Source: Pararhizobium_B sp963760965
GTDB lineage: Bacteria > Pseudomonadota > Alphaproteobacteria > Rhizobiales > Rhizobiaceae
NCBI GenBank assembly: GCA_963760965.1
Contig: CAVXEW010000006.1
Span: 248,001-312,000 of the forward strand
Length of the DNA: 64,000 nt
Reading direction: 5' to 3'
The notes under the pieces are model-generated. The model saw only the letters and a list, made by a program, of their open reading frames with translations, ran no database searches and was not told the DNA's origin. Below are positions 27,501 to 37,154 of this stretch, one piece after another. A program made the position numbers and the translations under genes. Position 1 is the first letter of the stretch. Each line of letters opens with the position of its first letter.

Positions 27501-28340
27501 TCAGTGCACGCCGAGCCGCTCGGCGTGCCAGCGAAGATGGTCGTCCATGAAGGTCGAGATGAAGAAATAGGAGTGGTCGTAGTTCTCCTGCATCCGCAGG
27601 GTGAGGGGAATGCCGGCCTTCTCGCATGCCTCTGCCAGAAGCCATGGCCTCAGCCCCTCGTCGAGGAAGCCGTCGCCCGTTCCCTGGTCGACCAGGAATC
27701 CGGGAAAGCGCGCCCCGTCCTCGATCAGGCAGGTCGCATCGTGCCGCCGCAGTGCGGCCTCGTCCCGGCCGAGCAGCTTCTCCAGCGCCGGCCGGGACCA
27801 GCCGGCCGTCGTCGGCTGCACGATGGGCGCGAAGGCGGAGCAGCTCGCGAACCGGTCCGGATGTCTCAGCGCCAGGGTAAGCGCGCCGTGGCCGCCCATG
27901 GAGTGCCCGAAGACGGACTGCCGCTTCATGTCGGCGGCGAAATGGCTGGCGACGAGCCGGGGCAGTTCGTCGACGACATAGCTTTCCATCCGGTAGTTGC
28001 GCGACCATGGTTCCTCCGTCGCGTCGACGTAGAACCCGGCTCCGCTCCCGAACTGCCAGTTGTCCGGCTCGTCCGGCACGCCTTCGCCGCGCGGGCTCGT
28101 GTCCGGACAGACGACGATGAGGCCAAGCTCGGCGGCGAGGCGCCGGTACTCACCCTTCTCGGTTGCGTTGGCGTGGGTGCAGGTCAGTCCGGAGAGGTAC
28201 CAGAGCACCGGGCAAAGGCCTTGCTTCGCCTGCGGCGGAACGAAGACCGCGAAGGTCATGTCGCAATCGCAGGCCTCCGACGTATGGGCATAGACGCCCT
28301 GCGTGCCGCCGAAGGCCTTCGCCTGGGAAAGGATCTTCAT
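27501..28340 (-). CDS. fghA: S-formylglutathione hydrolase
   Basis: Esterase D-type enzyme, 279 residues, that releases formate and glutathione in formaldehyde detoxification. The nucleophile elbow is GHSMGGHGAL; oxyanion and entry segments are LSGLTCTHAN and DTSPRGEGVPDE; the catalytic His is in ENYDHSYFFI. The start MKILSQAKAF follows AGGAGACGACGG. It overlaps the DUF188 gene by four bases and completes an adhC-DUF188-fghA operon. Confidence 0.95.
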   Translation of the reverse strand: MKILSQAKAFGGTQGVYAHTSEACDCDMTFAVFVPPQAKQGLCPVLWYLSGLTCTHANATEKGEYRRLAAELGLIVVCPDTSPRGEGVPDEPDNWQFGSGAGFYVDATEEPWSRNYRMESYVVDELPRLVASHFAADMKRQSVFGHSMGGHGALTLALRHPDRFASCSAFAPIVQPTTAGWSRPALEKLLGRDEAALRRHDATCLIEDGARFPGFLVDQGTGDGFLDEGLRPWLLAEACEKAGIPLTLRMQENYDHSYFFISTFMDDHLRWHAERLGVH

Positions 28341-28807
28341 CCGTCGTCTCCTGCGCAAGCTCGTGTCGTGGTTCGCGCCCGCCGGCAGAGCCTGTCGAAG
28401 GTCTCGAGAAACTGCGAGCGATCGCGCTGCGAGAAGGGTGCGTTGTATCCCTTGCTTTCGCCGGTCTCGCGCAGGTGGGCGCCGAGATCGCGCATGGCCG
28501 TCGCCATGCCGATATTGGCTTCGTCGAATTTCCGTCCGGAAGGTCCGGTCACCAGCGCTCCGGCCGCCACGCAGCGGCCCGCGAGCGGAACGTCCGCAGT
28601 CACGACGATGTCGGAAGGCCCGGCCCGCTCCGCGATCCAGTCGTCGGCTGCGTCGAACGAGGCAGAGACGGTGACGATGTGGACCATCGGGTCCCGGGAA
28701 GGCCTGAGGCCGGAATTGGCGACCAGCGTCACCTCCAGCCCGTGGCGGTCCGCGACCTTCAGTATCTCGGCCTTGACCGGGCAGGCGTCGGCATCGACAT
28801 AGATCAT
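28337..28807 (-). CDS. YaiI/YqxD (DUF188) family protein
   Basis: 156 residues. It starts MIYVDADACPVKAEILKVA and has the family motifs VVTADVPLAGRCVAAGA and GRKFDEANIGMATAMRDL. The fold is PIN-like by family knowledge, but the biochemical function is unknown. It begins one base after the adhC stop and overlaps fghA, so it is transcribed with the formaldehyde genes. Confidence 0.9.
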   Translation of the reverse strand: MIYVDADACPVKAEILKVADRHGLEVTLVANSGLRPSRDPMVHIVTVSASFDAADDWIAERAGPSDIVVTADVPLAGRCVAAGALVTGPSGRKFDEANIGMATAMRDLGAHLRETGESKGYNAPFSQRDRSQFLETFDRLCRRARTTTRACAGDDG

Positions 28808-28808
28808 G

Positions 28809-29936
28809 TCAGTAAAGCACCACGCTCCTGATGCTCTCTCCCGAATGCATCAGCTCGAACCCCTTGTTGATGTCCTCCAGGGGCATCGTGTGCGTGATCA
28901 TCGGGTCGATCTCGATCTTGCCCTCCATGTACCAGTCGACGATCCTCGGTACGTCCGTGCGCCCGCGCGCGCCGCCGAAGGCCGTGCCCTTCCATGTGCG
29001 GCCGGTCACAAGCTGGAAGGGACGGGTCGAGATCTCCTGGCCGGCACCGGCGACGCCGATGATGATCGACTGGCCCCAGCCGCGATGGGCCGATTCGAGG
29101 GCCTGGCGCATGACCTTGACGTTTCCGGTGCAGTCGAACGTGTAGTCCGCCCCGCCGATCTGGTCGGCACCTCGCTTGGTCATGTTGACCAGGTGCGCGA
29201 CGACGTCGCCGTCGATTTCAGTCGGATTGACGAAGTGAGTCATGCCGAAGCGCTCGCCCCACTCCTTCTTCCCGTTGTTGATGTCGACGCCGATGATCAT
29301 GTCCGCGCCCGCCAGGCGCAGGCCCTGGATCACGTTGAGCCCGATGCCGCCGAGGCCGAAGACGACTGCCGTCGCGCCGATCTCGACCTTCGCTGTATTG
29401 ATGACGGCGCCGACGCCCGTCGTGACGCCGCAACCGATGTAGCAGATCTTGTCGAACGGCGCGTCCGGATGGACCTTGGCGACGGCGATCTCCGGCAGCA
29501 CCGTGAAGTTCGCGAAGGTCGAGCAGCCCATGTAGTGAAAGATCCTGTCCTTGCCGATCGAGAAGCGCGACGTTCCGTCCGGCATCAGGCCCTGGCCCTG
29601 CGTCGCGCGGATCGCCGTGCACAGGTTGGTCTTGCGCGAGAGGCAGGACGGGCACTCGCGACACTCCGGAGTATACAGCGGAATGACGTGGTCTCCCTTC
29701 CTGAGCGACGTCACCCCCGGCCCCACGTCGACGACGACGCCAGCGCCCTCGTGGCCGAGGATCGCCGGAAAGATGCCCTCCGGGTCGGCGCCCGACAGCG
29801 TGAAGTCGTCCGTGTGGCAGATGCCGGTCGCCTTCACCTCGATCAGCACTTCGCCTTCCTTCGGGCCGTCGAGCTGGACGGTCATGACCTCCAGCGGCTT
29901 TCCGGCTCCGGTGGCGACTGCGGCGCGTACGTCCAT
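28809..29936 (-). CDS. adhC: Class III alcohol dehydrogenase, S-(hydroxymethyl)glutathione dehydrogenase
   Basis: NAD-dependent zinc enzyme, 375 residues, that oxidises S-hydroxymethylglutathione; it also reduces nitrosoglutathione in characterised relatives. Catalytic zinc ligands lie in GICHTDD and GHEGAGVV; structural zinc cysteines in CRECPSC and KTNLC. The NAD site is GLGGIGLNVIQG. The start follows CAGGAGTTATCA. It is first in the operon with the DUF188 gene and fghA, 91 bp after an XRE regulator on the same strand. Confidence 0.96.
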   Translation of the reverse strand: MDVRAAVATGAGKPLEVMTVQLDGPKEGEVLIEVKATGICHTDDFTLSGADPEGIFPAILGHEGAGVVVDVGPGVTSLRKGDHVIPLYTPECRECPSCLSRKTNLCTAIRATQGQGLMPDGTSRFSIGKDRIFHYMGCSTFANFTVLPEIAVAKVHPDAPFDKICYIGCGVTTGVGAVINTAKVEIGATAVVFGLGGIGLNVIQGLRLAGADMIIGVDINNGKKEWGERFGMTHFVNPTEIDGDVVAHLVNMTKRGADQIGGADYTFDCTGNVKVMRQALESAHRGWGQSIIIGVAGAGQEISTRPFQLVTGRTWKGTAFGGARGRTDVPRIVDWYMEGKIEIDPMITHTMPLEDINKGFELMHSGESIRSVVLY

Positions 29937-30027
29937 TGATAACTCCTGGCAAAATCCGTTCGGGTATGGGTTCGGGCATGGGCCGCCTCGCGGGCGCGTC
30001 GGAGGCTGCCACGTTCGGGGCCGCGGG

Positions 30028-30429
30028 CTAGGTCTTCAGGCTTTGTGATACCCGCCGCAGTTCCGCATCGATCGACGCAATCAGCTTCTGCGCCTCGGCC
30101 TGGTTCTCCTTCAGCCGTGTGAGCTGCATCTCCAGCAGGTGCATCTCGGAATGAACCTGGTTGTCCTGCGGGGCATCGCCGACGCCGTTGAGCAGCCAGG
30201 TGGGCGAAACGCCCATGACGCCGGCGAGCATGGTGAGCCGGTTCGCTCTCGGCTCCGAGCGGTCGCTTTCCCATGCGGCGACGGTCTCGCTCTTGACGCC
30301 GAGACGCCGCGCAAGCTGCGAGGTCGTCAGGTTCAGCGCATCGCGGGCGCGCGAGATCCGGCCGCCCAGCGTGTCTGTGTCGGCCTCTTCGTGAAAGACC
30401 GAGCCGGTCGAGGTGGCAGTACTGGTCAT
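30028..30429 (-). CDS. XRE-family helix-turn-helix regulator
   Basis: 133 residues. The helix-turn-helix occupies about residues 24-80: ISRARDALNLTTSQLARRLG, then KSETVAAWESDRSEPRANR. The C-terminal 40 residues (SEMHLLEMQLTRLKENQAEA) look like a coiled coil suited to dimer formation. The start follows GGAGGGACTCA. Its position just upstream of adhC on the same strand suggests that it controls that operon, but no operator was identified. Confidence 0.82.
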   Translation of the reverse strand: MTSTATSTGSVFHEEADTDTLGGRISRARDALNLTTSQLARRLGVKSETVAAWESDRSEPRANRLTMLAGVMGVSPTWLLNGVGDAPQDNQVHSEMHLLEMQLTRLKENQAEAQKLIASIDAELRRVSQSLKT

Positions 30430-30635
30430 TGAGTCCCTCCGAGTTGCATTCTTTCCGTGCGGTAGGTCGAAACCGCCGCTCGTGGACTTCTCCAATGAAT
30501 AGATGTTCGGGGCGCCGCTGACCACCCACAAGCGACATGGGCCGCTCTTCCTGCGCATGTCGCGGACAAAGATGGATTGTATTGTGCGGCAAGGTCTGTA
30601 GCTTTGCGCGGCACACGAACCCGGACATCCATCTC

Positions 30636-31577
30636 ATGGCGATCCTCCAGAGCGACAGGCGCGCGGCCGCCAGCGGCTACCTCGAAGGCATCGCCATGAT
30701 GACGTGCGGCGTCATGCTGCTGCCCGCCATGGACACGATCGCCCGCTATCTCTCGACCGTTCAGGACATGGCTCCCGGCCAGATCACCTTCTACCGCTTC
30801 CTCTTCCAGCTCCTCTTGACCCTGCCGGCGGTCCTCGCCATCGGCGGCTTTCGTGCGCTGCGCCCCAGGCGGCTGTGGCTGAACCTGCTGCGCGGCTGCC
30901 TGCTCGGCGGCGCGAGCCTCTTCTTCTTCACCGCGCTCAAGTACATGCCGGTCGCCGACTCCATCGCCATCTTCTTCGTCGAGCCGTTCATACTGACGGC
31001 GCTTTCCGCGCTGGTTCTCAAGGAACGCGTCGGCTGGCGCCGCTGGAGCGCGATCGCCACGGGCTTCGTGGGCGCGGTGATCGTCATCAACCCGAGCTTT
31101 GCCCGCTTCGGGCCCGTGGCGCTCCTGCCGCTGGTTACGGCGACGCTCTTTGCCGGTTACATGCTGATGAACCGCGCCCTTGGAAAGGTCGACACCGCCC
31201 TGGTCATGCAATACGTCGCGGGGGCCGGCGGCAGCCTTTTCCTCGGCGCCGTGCTTCTGTGCGGCGGGGAACTGGCAGGGGTCGCCAATCTGGAGCCCTC
31301 CCTGCCGCGGTCCGCGCTCGCCTGGTGCCTGCTGCTGGTGCTCGGGACGATCGCGGCCTACGGGCACCTGATCGTCGTCAAGGCCTTCCAGCGGGCCCCT
31401 GCATCCCTCCTCGCGCCGTTCCAGTACCTGGAGATCGTGTCCGCCGCTCTGCTGGGCTGGGCCGTCTTCTCCGAGTTCCCGGATGCCTCCAAGCTTCTCG
31501 GAATCGCGATCATCGTCGGGTCGGGGCTATTCATCGTCTGGCGTGAGCGACAGCTTCAGGAATTGGGCGGCGCCTGA
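30636..31577 (+). CDS. EamA/DMT-superfamily transporter
   Basis: 313 residues with about ten hydrophobic helices in two EamA halves. Recognised from ITFYRFLFQLLLTLPA, FFFTALKYMPVADSIAIFF and GWRRWSAIATGFVGAVIVI, each typical of the RhaT/YdcZ-type drug/metabolite exporters. The ATG at 30636 was chosen because the first helix begins about 15 residues later. It is divergent from the XRE gene. The substrate is unknown. Confidence 0.85.
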   Translation: MAILQSDRRAAASGYLEGIAMMTCGVMLLPAMDTIARYLSTVQDMAPGQITFYRFLFQLLLTLPAVLAIGGFRALRPRRLWLNLLRGCLLGGASLFFFTALKYMPVADSIAIFFVEPFILTALSALVLKERVGWRRWSAIATGFVGAVIVINPSFARFGPVALLPLVTATLFAGYMLMNRALGKVDTALVMQYVAGAGGSLFLGAVLLCGGELAGVANLEPSLPRSALAWCLLLVLGTIAAYGHLIVVKAFQRAPASLLAPFQYLEIVSAALLGWAVFSEFPDASKLLGIAIIVGSGLFIVWRERQLQELGGA

Positions 31578-31667
31578 GCGGCGAGCGGGCCGCTCATGCT
31601 TTCGTCACGTTGTTCGCCCCGGAAAAATGTGGCTTAAGGGGGGAAAGACACCCGGGAGGGCCACTGC

Positions 31668-33681
<2,014 letters not shown>

Positions 33682-33773
33682 CGGGACCGGCCCCGGCGGA
33701 GCAGGAAATGTTAAGGCCTCGGCTCTAGCTTGCATCGGCAACGGGGCCTGCGCTCCGGCGAGCGGGACGGGCG

Positions 33774-35036
33774 ATGTCGACACTGATCATGGCAGGATCG
33801 TTGCTGGGGCTCAATCTCGGGCTCCTGTGGCTGCTGATCGCTCTGCCCCTCGGGCGCCGCAGCATCGTCGTTCGCCGGCGGTTCCCGATCGGTTGCGAAA
33901 CGCTTTGGCAGGCGATCGACCCCATGGGCTCCAGCGCCGACTGGTACAGCCGGGTCCTGTCGAGCCGGCCGGAGGAGGGTCGACCCGGGATCGTCGAGCA
34001 GACCTACGACCAGATGGACAGGAAGGGGCAGCCGGTCCGCAGGCAGATCGAGGTCGTCTACGACAGGCCAGGGGCGGCCGGGGCCCGCGGCTTTGCCGCG
34101 CGCGTGACGGACGACAGCGCCCTGGACATTTCTTTCTGGTCCGCCTTCGAGGAGAAGCGCAAGGTCGAGCCCGATGGCGCGGGCTGCCGCCTGACCGTCG
34201 TCCAGACCGACCGGTACAGGGGCCTCGCATTCCTGATCTTCCGGTGGTTTCTCCTGCGCCGCGAGCTCGACGCGCTGGCGAACTGGGTCAGGACGGGCGA
34301 GGGGCGCGCGCGCGGCTGGATCGAGCGCCCGCCGACCCAGTTCGGCCTTGCGCTGCTGTCGATCCTCGCTCTTTGGCCGTTCTTCGGCCTGACCGCTTCC
34401 GGGTTCTTCCTTTCGGCGACCCTGACGATCGTCATCGTGCTCCACGAACTCGGCCACATGCTTGCCTACCGCGCCTGCGGGCATCGCTCGGCGCGCATGA
34501 TCATCATTCCGCTGCTCGGCGGGGTCGCCATCGGCGGCAGGCCATACGACAGCCTCTTCGAGGTCGCCTTCTGCGCGCTCATGGGCGCCGGCACGTCGGC
34601 GTTCGTCGTTGCCGGGGCGATGACGCTCTACCCCTCCGTGGCCACGACGCGGCTGGCGGAAATGCTGCTCGCCTTCGTGCTGATCGGGGGCGGGTTCAAT
34701 CTTCTGAATCTCGCGCCAGTCGCCCGCTTCGACGGCGGCCACGTGCTCAGGCAGGTTATGCGCGGCCCGCGGCAACTTGCGGCCGGCAGCTTCGCCGCCT
34801 CGCTGATGCTTCTCTATGTCGGCTGGAGGGTCGGCGCCCCGCACTGGACTCTCGTCTTCGCCCTGGCCGTCCTCGCGCTGATGAGCCTCTCTCTCACCAC
34901 CCGCTCGGTGCGCCCCCGCAGCGAGCTCGACGTCATGACGGTTCCCGAACGCGTCTTCGTGGCTGCCGGATTCGCGGCCGCCGTCTTCGTGCACGGCACG
35001 GCGGTCATCTTTGCCGTGCAGCATCTCGGGGCGTGA
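33774..35036 (+). CDS. M50-type membrane metalloprotease with SRPBCC-like N-terminal region
   Basis: 420 residues. The C-terminal half is a site-2-protease-like membrane domain: zinc ligands HELGH near residue 223 and, further on, NLLNLAPVARFDGGHVL near residue 305, the usual NxxPxxxxDG-type third-ligand region. The N-terminal 180 residues are soluble after one hydrophobic helix and look like an SRPBCC/polyketide-cyclase-type domain (RRFPIGCETLWQAIDPM; CRLTVVQTDRYRGL). The domain identity of this half is inferred from its pattern only. Substrate unknown; it stands alone after pccA. Confidence 0.72.
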   Translation: MSTLIMAGSLLGLNLGLLWLLIALPLGRRSIVVRRRFPIGCETLWQAIDPMGSSADWYSRVLSSRPEEGRPGIVEQTYDQMDRKGQPVRRQIEVVYDRPGAAGARGFAARVTDDSALDISFWSAFEEKRKVEPDGAGCRLTVVQTDRYRGLAFLIFRWFLLRRELDALANWVRTGEGRARGWIERPPTQFGLALLSILALWPFFGLTASGFFLSATLTIVIVLHELGHMLAYRACGHRSARMIIIPLLGGVAIGGRPYDSLFEVAFCALMGAGTSAFVVAGAMTLYPSVATTRLAEMLLAFVLIGGGFNLLNLAPVARFDGGHVLRQVMRGPRQLAAGSFAASLMLLYVGWRVGAPHWTLVFALAVLALMSLSLTTRSVRPRSELDVMTVPERVFVAAGFAAAVFVHGTAVIFAVQHLGA

Positions 35037-35168
35037 TTCTGGGAAGGGCTCGCAAGTGGTACGCCCCAAACACGCGGTACCCGTCCGTATGGAAAGGTCA
35101 GCCCGCAAGCTATTGATGTGCTGGGCGATTTTCCCTGCCAGATGGCACCATCCGTCAGTATCGCGCCT

Positions 35169-35891
35169 CTAGGCTGATTCAACCTGCATCGTCGGGCCGA
35201 AGATCTCCTCGAACGCGCTCCGCAGCAGGATGTCGACCTCCGCCATGCTGACGAGCAGGCCCAGATCCTCAAGGCTGGTGACGCCGTACTCCCTGATCCC
35301 GCAGGGCACGATGCCGGAGAAATGCTCCAGCTCCGGCGCGACGTTGATGGCCAGCCCGTGGAAGCTGACCCAGCGGCGCAGCCGGATGCCGAGGGCGGCG
35401 ATCTTGTCCTCGGCCGACGCGCCGCCGTCGTGCGGCGGCCGCTCCGGCCTCGCCACCCATACGCCGACGCGGTCCTCGCGGCGCTCGCCCCTGACGTTCA
35501 TCGCGGCAAGCGTGCGGATGATCACGCCCTCCAGCGCGGAAACGAAGCCCCGCACGTCCTGGCGGCGTCGCTTGAGGTCGAGCATCACGTATGCGACGCG
35601 TTGTCCAGGCCCGTGATAGGTATATTCGCCGCCGCGCCCCGTTCTGTGCACGGGGAAGCGCCCCGGCGCGACGAGATCCTCTGCCCGGGCGCTCGTCCCG
35701 GCCGTGTAGACGGGCGGGTGCTCCACCAGCCACACGAGCTCGTCGGCCCGGCCTTCGGCGATGGCGGCTGCCTCCTCCTCCATGAAGCGGACGGCTTCCG
35801 CGTAATCCGTCAGCCCGGGGGAAATCAGCCAGCGCACAGGCGGCGAATCGCCCGTCGGATGGAAGCCGATGTCGATTTCTCCGCGCTCCAT
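35169..35891 (-). CDS. lipB: Octanoyl-[acyl-carrier-protein]:protein octanoyltransferase
   Basis: Moves octanoate from ACP to lipoyl domains, the first step of lipoate synthesis; 240 residues. The family signature is GRGGEYTYHGPGQ near residue 85, with the catalytic Cys in GIVPCGIREYGVTSL and the partner Lys in EDKIAALGIRLRRW. Length and motifs are normal. It is transcribed alone on the minus strand and is divergent from the tRNA-Leu gene. Confidence 0.95.
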   Translation of the reverse strand: MERGEIDIGFHPTGDSPPVRWLISPGLTDYAEAVRFMEEEAAAIAEGRADELVWLVEHPPVYTAGTSARAEDLVAPGRFPVHRTGRGGEYTYHGPGQRVAYVMLDLKRRRQDVRGFVSALEGVIIRTLAAMNVRGERREDRVGVWVARPERPPHDGGASAEDKIAALGIRLRRWVSFHGLAINVAPELEHFSGIVPCGIREYGVTSLEDLGLLVSMAEVDILLRSAFEEIFGPTMQVESA

Positions 35892-36009
35892 GTCCCTGCT
35901 CCTTCGTCAGGTCAGCATTTGCCAGCCCGCCGCGGAAACTGCAAGATCGCCCGCCCGAGGGCAGGTTCACGCATATCGCGCGAGGCGTCAAAAAACTGTC
36001 GGCGCGGCC

Positions 36010-36037
36010 TTGTGTGCCCGCAGCCCTTTTGCTACAT
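36010..36037 (+). promoter_or_regulatory. Promoter-like sequence before tRNA-Leu
   Basis: TTGTGT (36010-36015) and CTACAT (36032-36037) are separated by 16 bases. A start near 36044 would give a 26-nt leader before the tRNA, which is reasonable for a tRNA gene. Confidence 0.45.
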
Positions 36038-36069
36038 GCAGCGCGCCGGTCAGCCGGCTTCTACCACGT

Positions 36070-36154
36070 GCGGTCGTGGCGGAATTGGTAGACGCGCAGC
36101 GTTGAGGTCGCTGTGGGGCAACCCGTGGAAGTTCGAGTCTTCTCGACCGCACCA
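36070..36154 (+). tRNA. tRNA-Leu (anticodon GAG)
   Basis: Acceptor strands GCGGTCG and CGACCGC pair perfectly; CCA is encoded at 36152-36154. The D-arm reads GCGGAATTGGTAGACGC, the anticodon arm is CAGCG-TTGAGGT-CGCTG with GAG, a long variable arm is present as in class II tRNAs, and the T-loop is TTCGAGT. It would read CTC and CTT codons. No integrase or attachment-site duplication was seen beside it. Confidence 0.95.
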
Positions 36155-36297
36155 TCTGATTTCCGAAATACTGAAATAACTGTGCTTCTTGCGATTTTCT
36201 CCGCGCCGAAGAGCAGGGCTGCGGGCGTTGTGCGGTCTTCAGAAGTTCCGACGATTGGATTGCCCGGCGGGGTCCGACGGGTACGCAGGCCCGCGTC

Positions 36298-37029
36298 TCA
36301 GATCGGTGGGATCAGTCCGCGCAGTATCGCCGTCGCGACGGCCTGCGTGTTGGTGACGACGTTCAGCTTGTGGCGGGCGTTCGTCATGAAGAAGCGCACG
36401 GTCCGTTCGGATACGCCGAGGATCATCGAGATTTCCCAGTAGCTCTTGCCGGCGGCCGACCACCTGAGGACCTCGGCCTCCCGCCCGGTCAGTTCCGGCT
36501 TCGCCGCCTCGTCGCCTGCACCGGCCGGTCCCTGCATCAAGGCATGGAAAAGGGCCGCGAGCGACTGGATGTCCCTGAGAACGGCCCTGCGGTAGGCGGG
36601 CCACTCCCTTTCATCGAGGGAAGCGCTGATCGAGAACACCGCCTGGCTGCGTCCGCGCGTGAGCTGCGGAAAGGTCAGCCCGTGTTGCGGTATCCCGCAC
36701 GAGCGGGCCGCGTCGAAGACGACTTCGCTCCCCGGATGAGCCTTTCGGACCGACGTCCAGTCCACCGGCACGATGCTGCGCAGCCCTTCGTGCAGGACGG
36801 CATCATGCCTGTAGAGGGCGCGCGAATGGTAGAGATCGACCCAATCCTGGCCATAAGTGTGGTGCGCGCGGCGAAGGTGCAGCGCCCCAGTGCCGGGATA
36901 AATGTCGAAATAGCTCGCATGCGCCAGGCCGTAGCGCTCGACGAGCTGCCGCAGGAACGAGCCGGGATCGATCAACTCTTCGTCCTCGACGAGGTTCAGA
37001 ATGTCGAAATAGGCATCTTTATCGATCAC
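36298..37029 (-). CDS. LuxR-family regulator with autoinducer-binding domain
   Basis: 243 residues. The N-terminal acyl-homoserine-lactone-type domain keeps the usual Trp-Tyr-Asp-Trp pocket residues (DWVDLY, YRHDAV, VPVDW), although the Pro after the Asp is Ala. The C-terminal LuxR helix-turn-helix is ELTGREAEVLRWSAAGKSYW to ARHKLNV. The start is taken at GTG 37029 after GAGGGGGACTTT. No luxI synthase is present in the window, so this is a solo receptor here. The reading frame runs open into maeB, which is coincidental. Confidence 0.85.
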   Translation of the reverse strand: MIDKDAYFDILNLVEDEELIDPGSFLRQLVERYGLAHASYFDIYPGTGALHLRRAHHTYGQDWVDLYHSRALYRHDAVLHEGLRSIVPVDWTSVRKAHPGSEVVFDAARSCGIPQHGLTFPQLTRGRSQAVFSISASLDEREWPAYRRAVLRDIQSLAALFHALMQGPAGAGDEAAKPELTGREAEVLRWSAAGKSYWEISMILGVSERTVRFFMTNARHKLNVVTNTQAVATAILRGLIPPI

Positions 37030-37154
37030 CAAAGTCCCCCTCGGAATCGCAGCCCGGCAATTTCGTTCACTTATTCCTGCTTGTCCAGAGTATTCACCCA
37101 CCACTTCCGGCTGAAGCGCCCGCGGTCGAAGGCGGCGTTGGCTCCCCCGCGGAC

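Noticed and set aside
36070..36297. Genomic island inserted at tRNA-Leu
   Set aside because: No integrase gene and no repeat of the tRNA 3' end were seen. The following genes are ordinary chromosomal genes.
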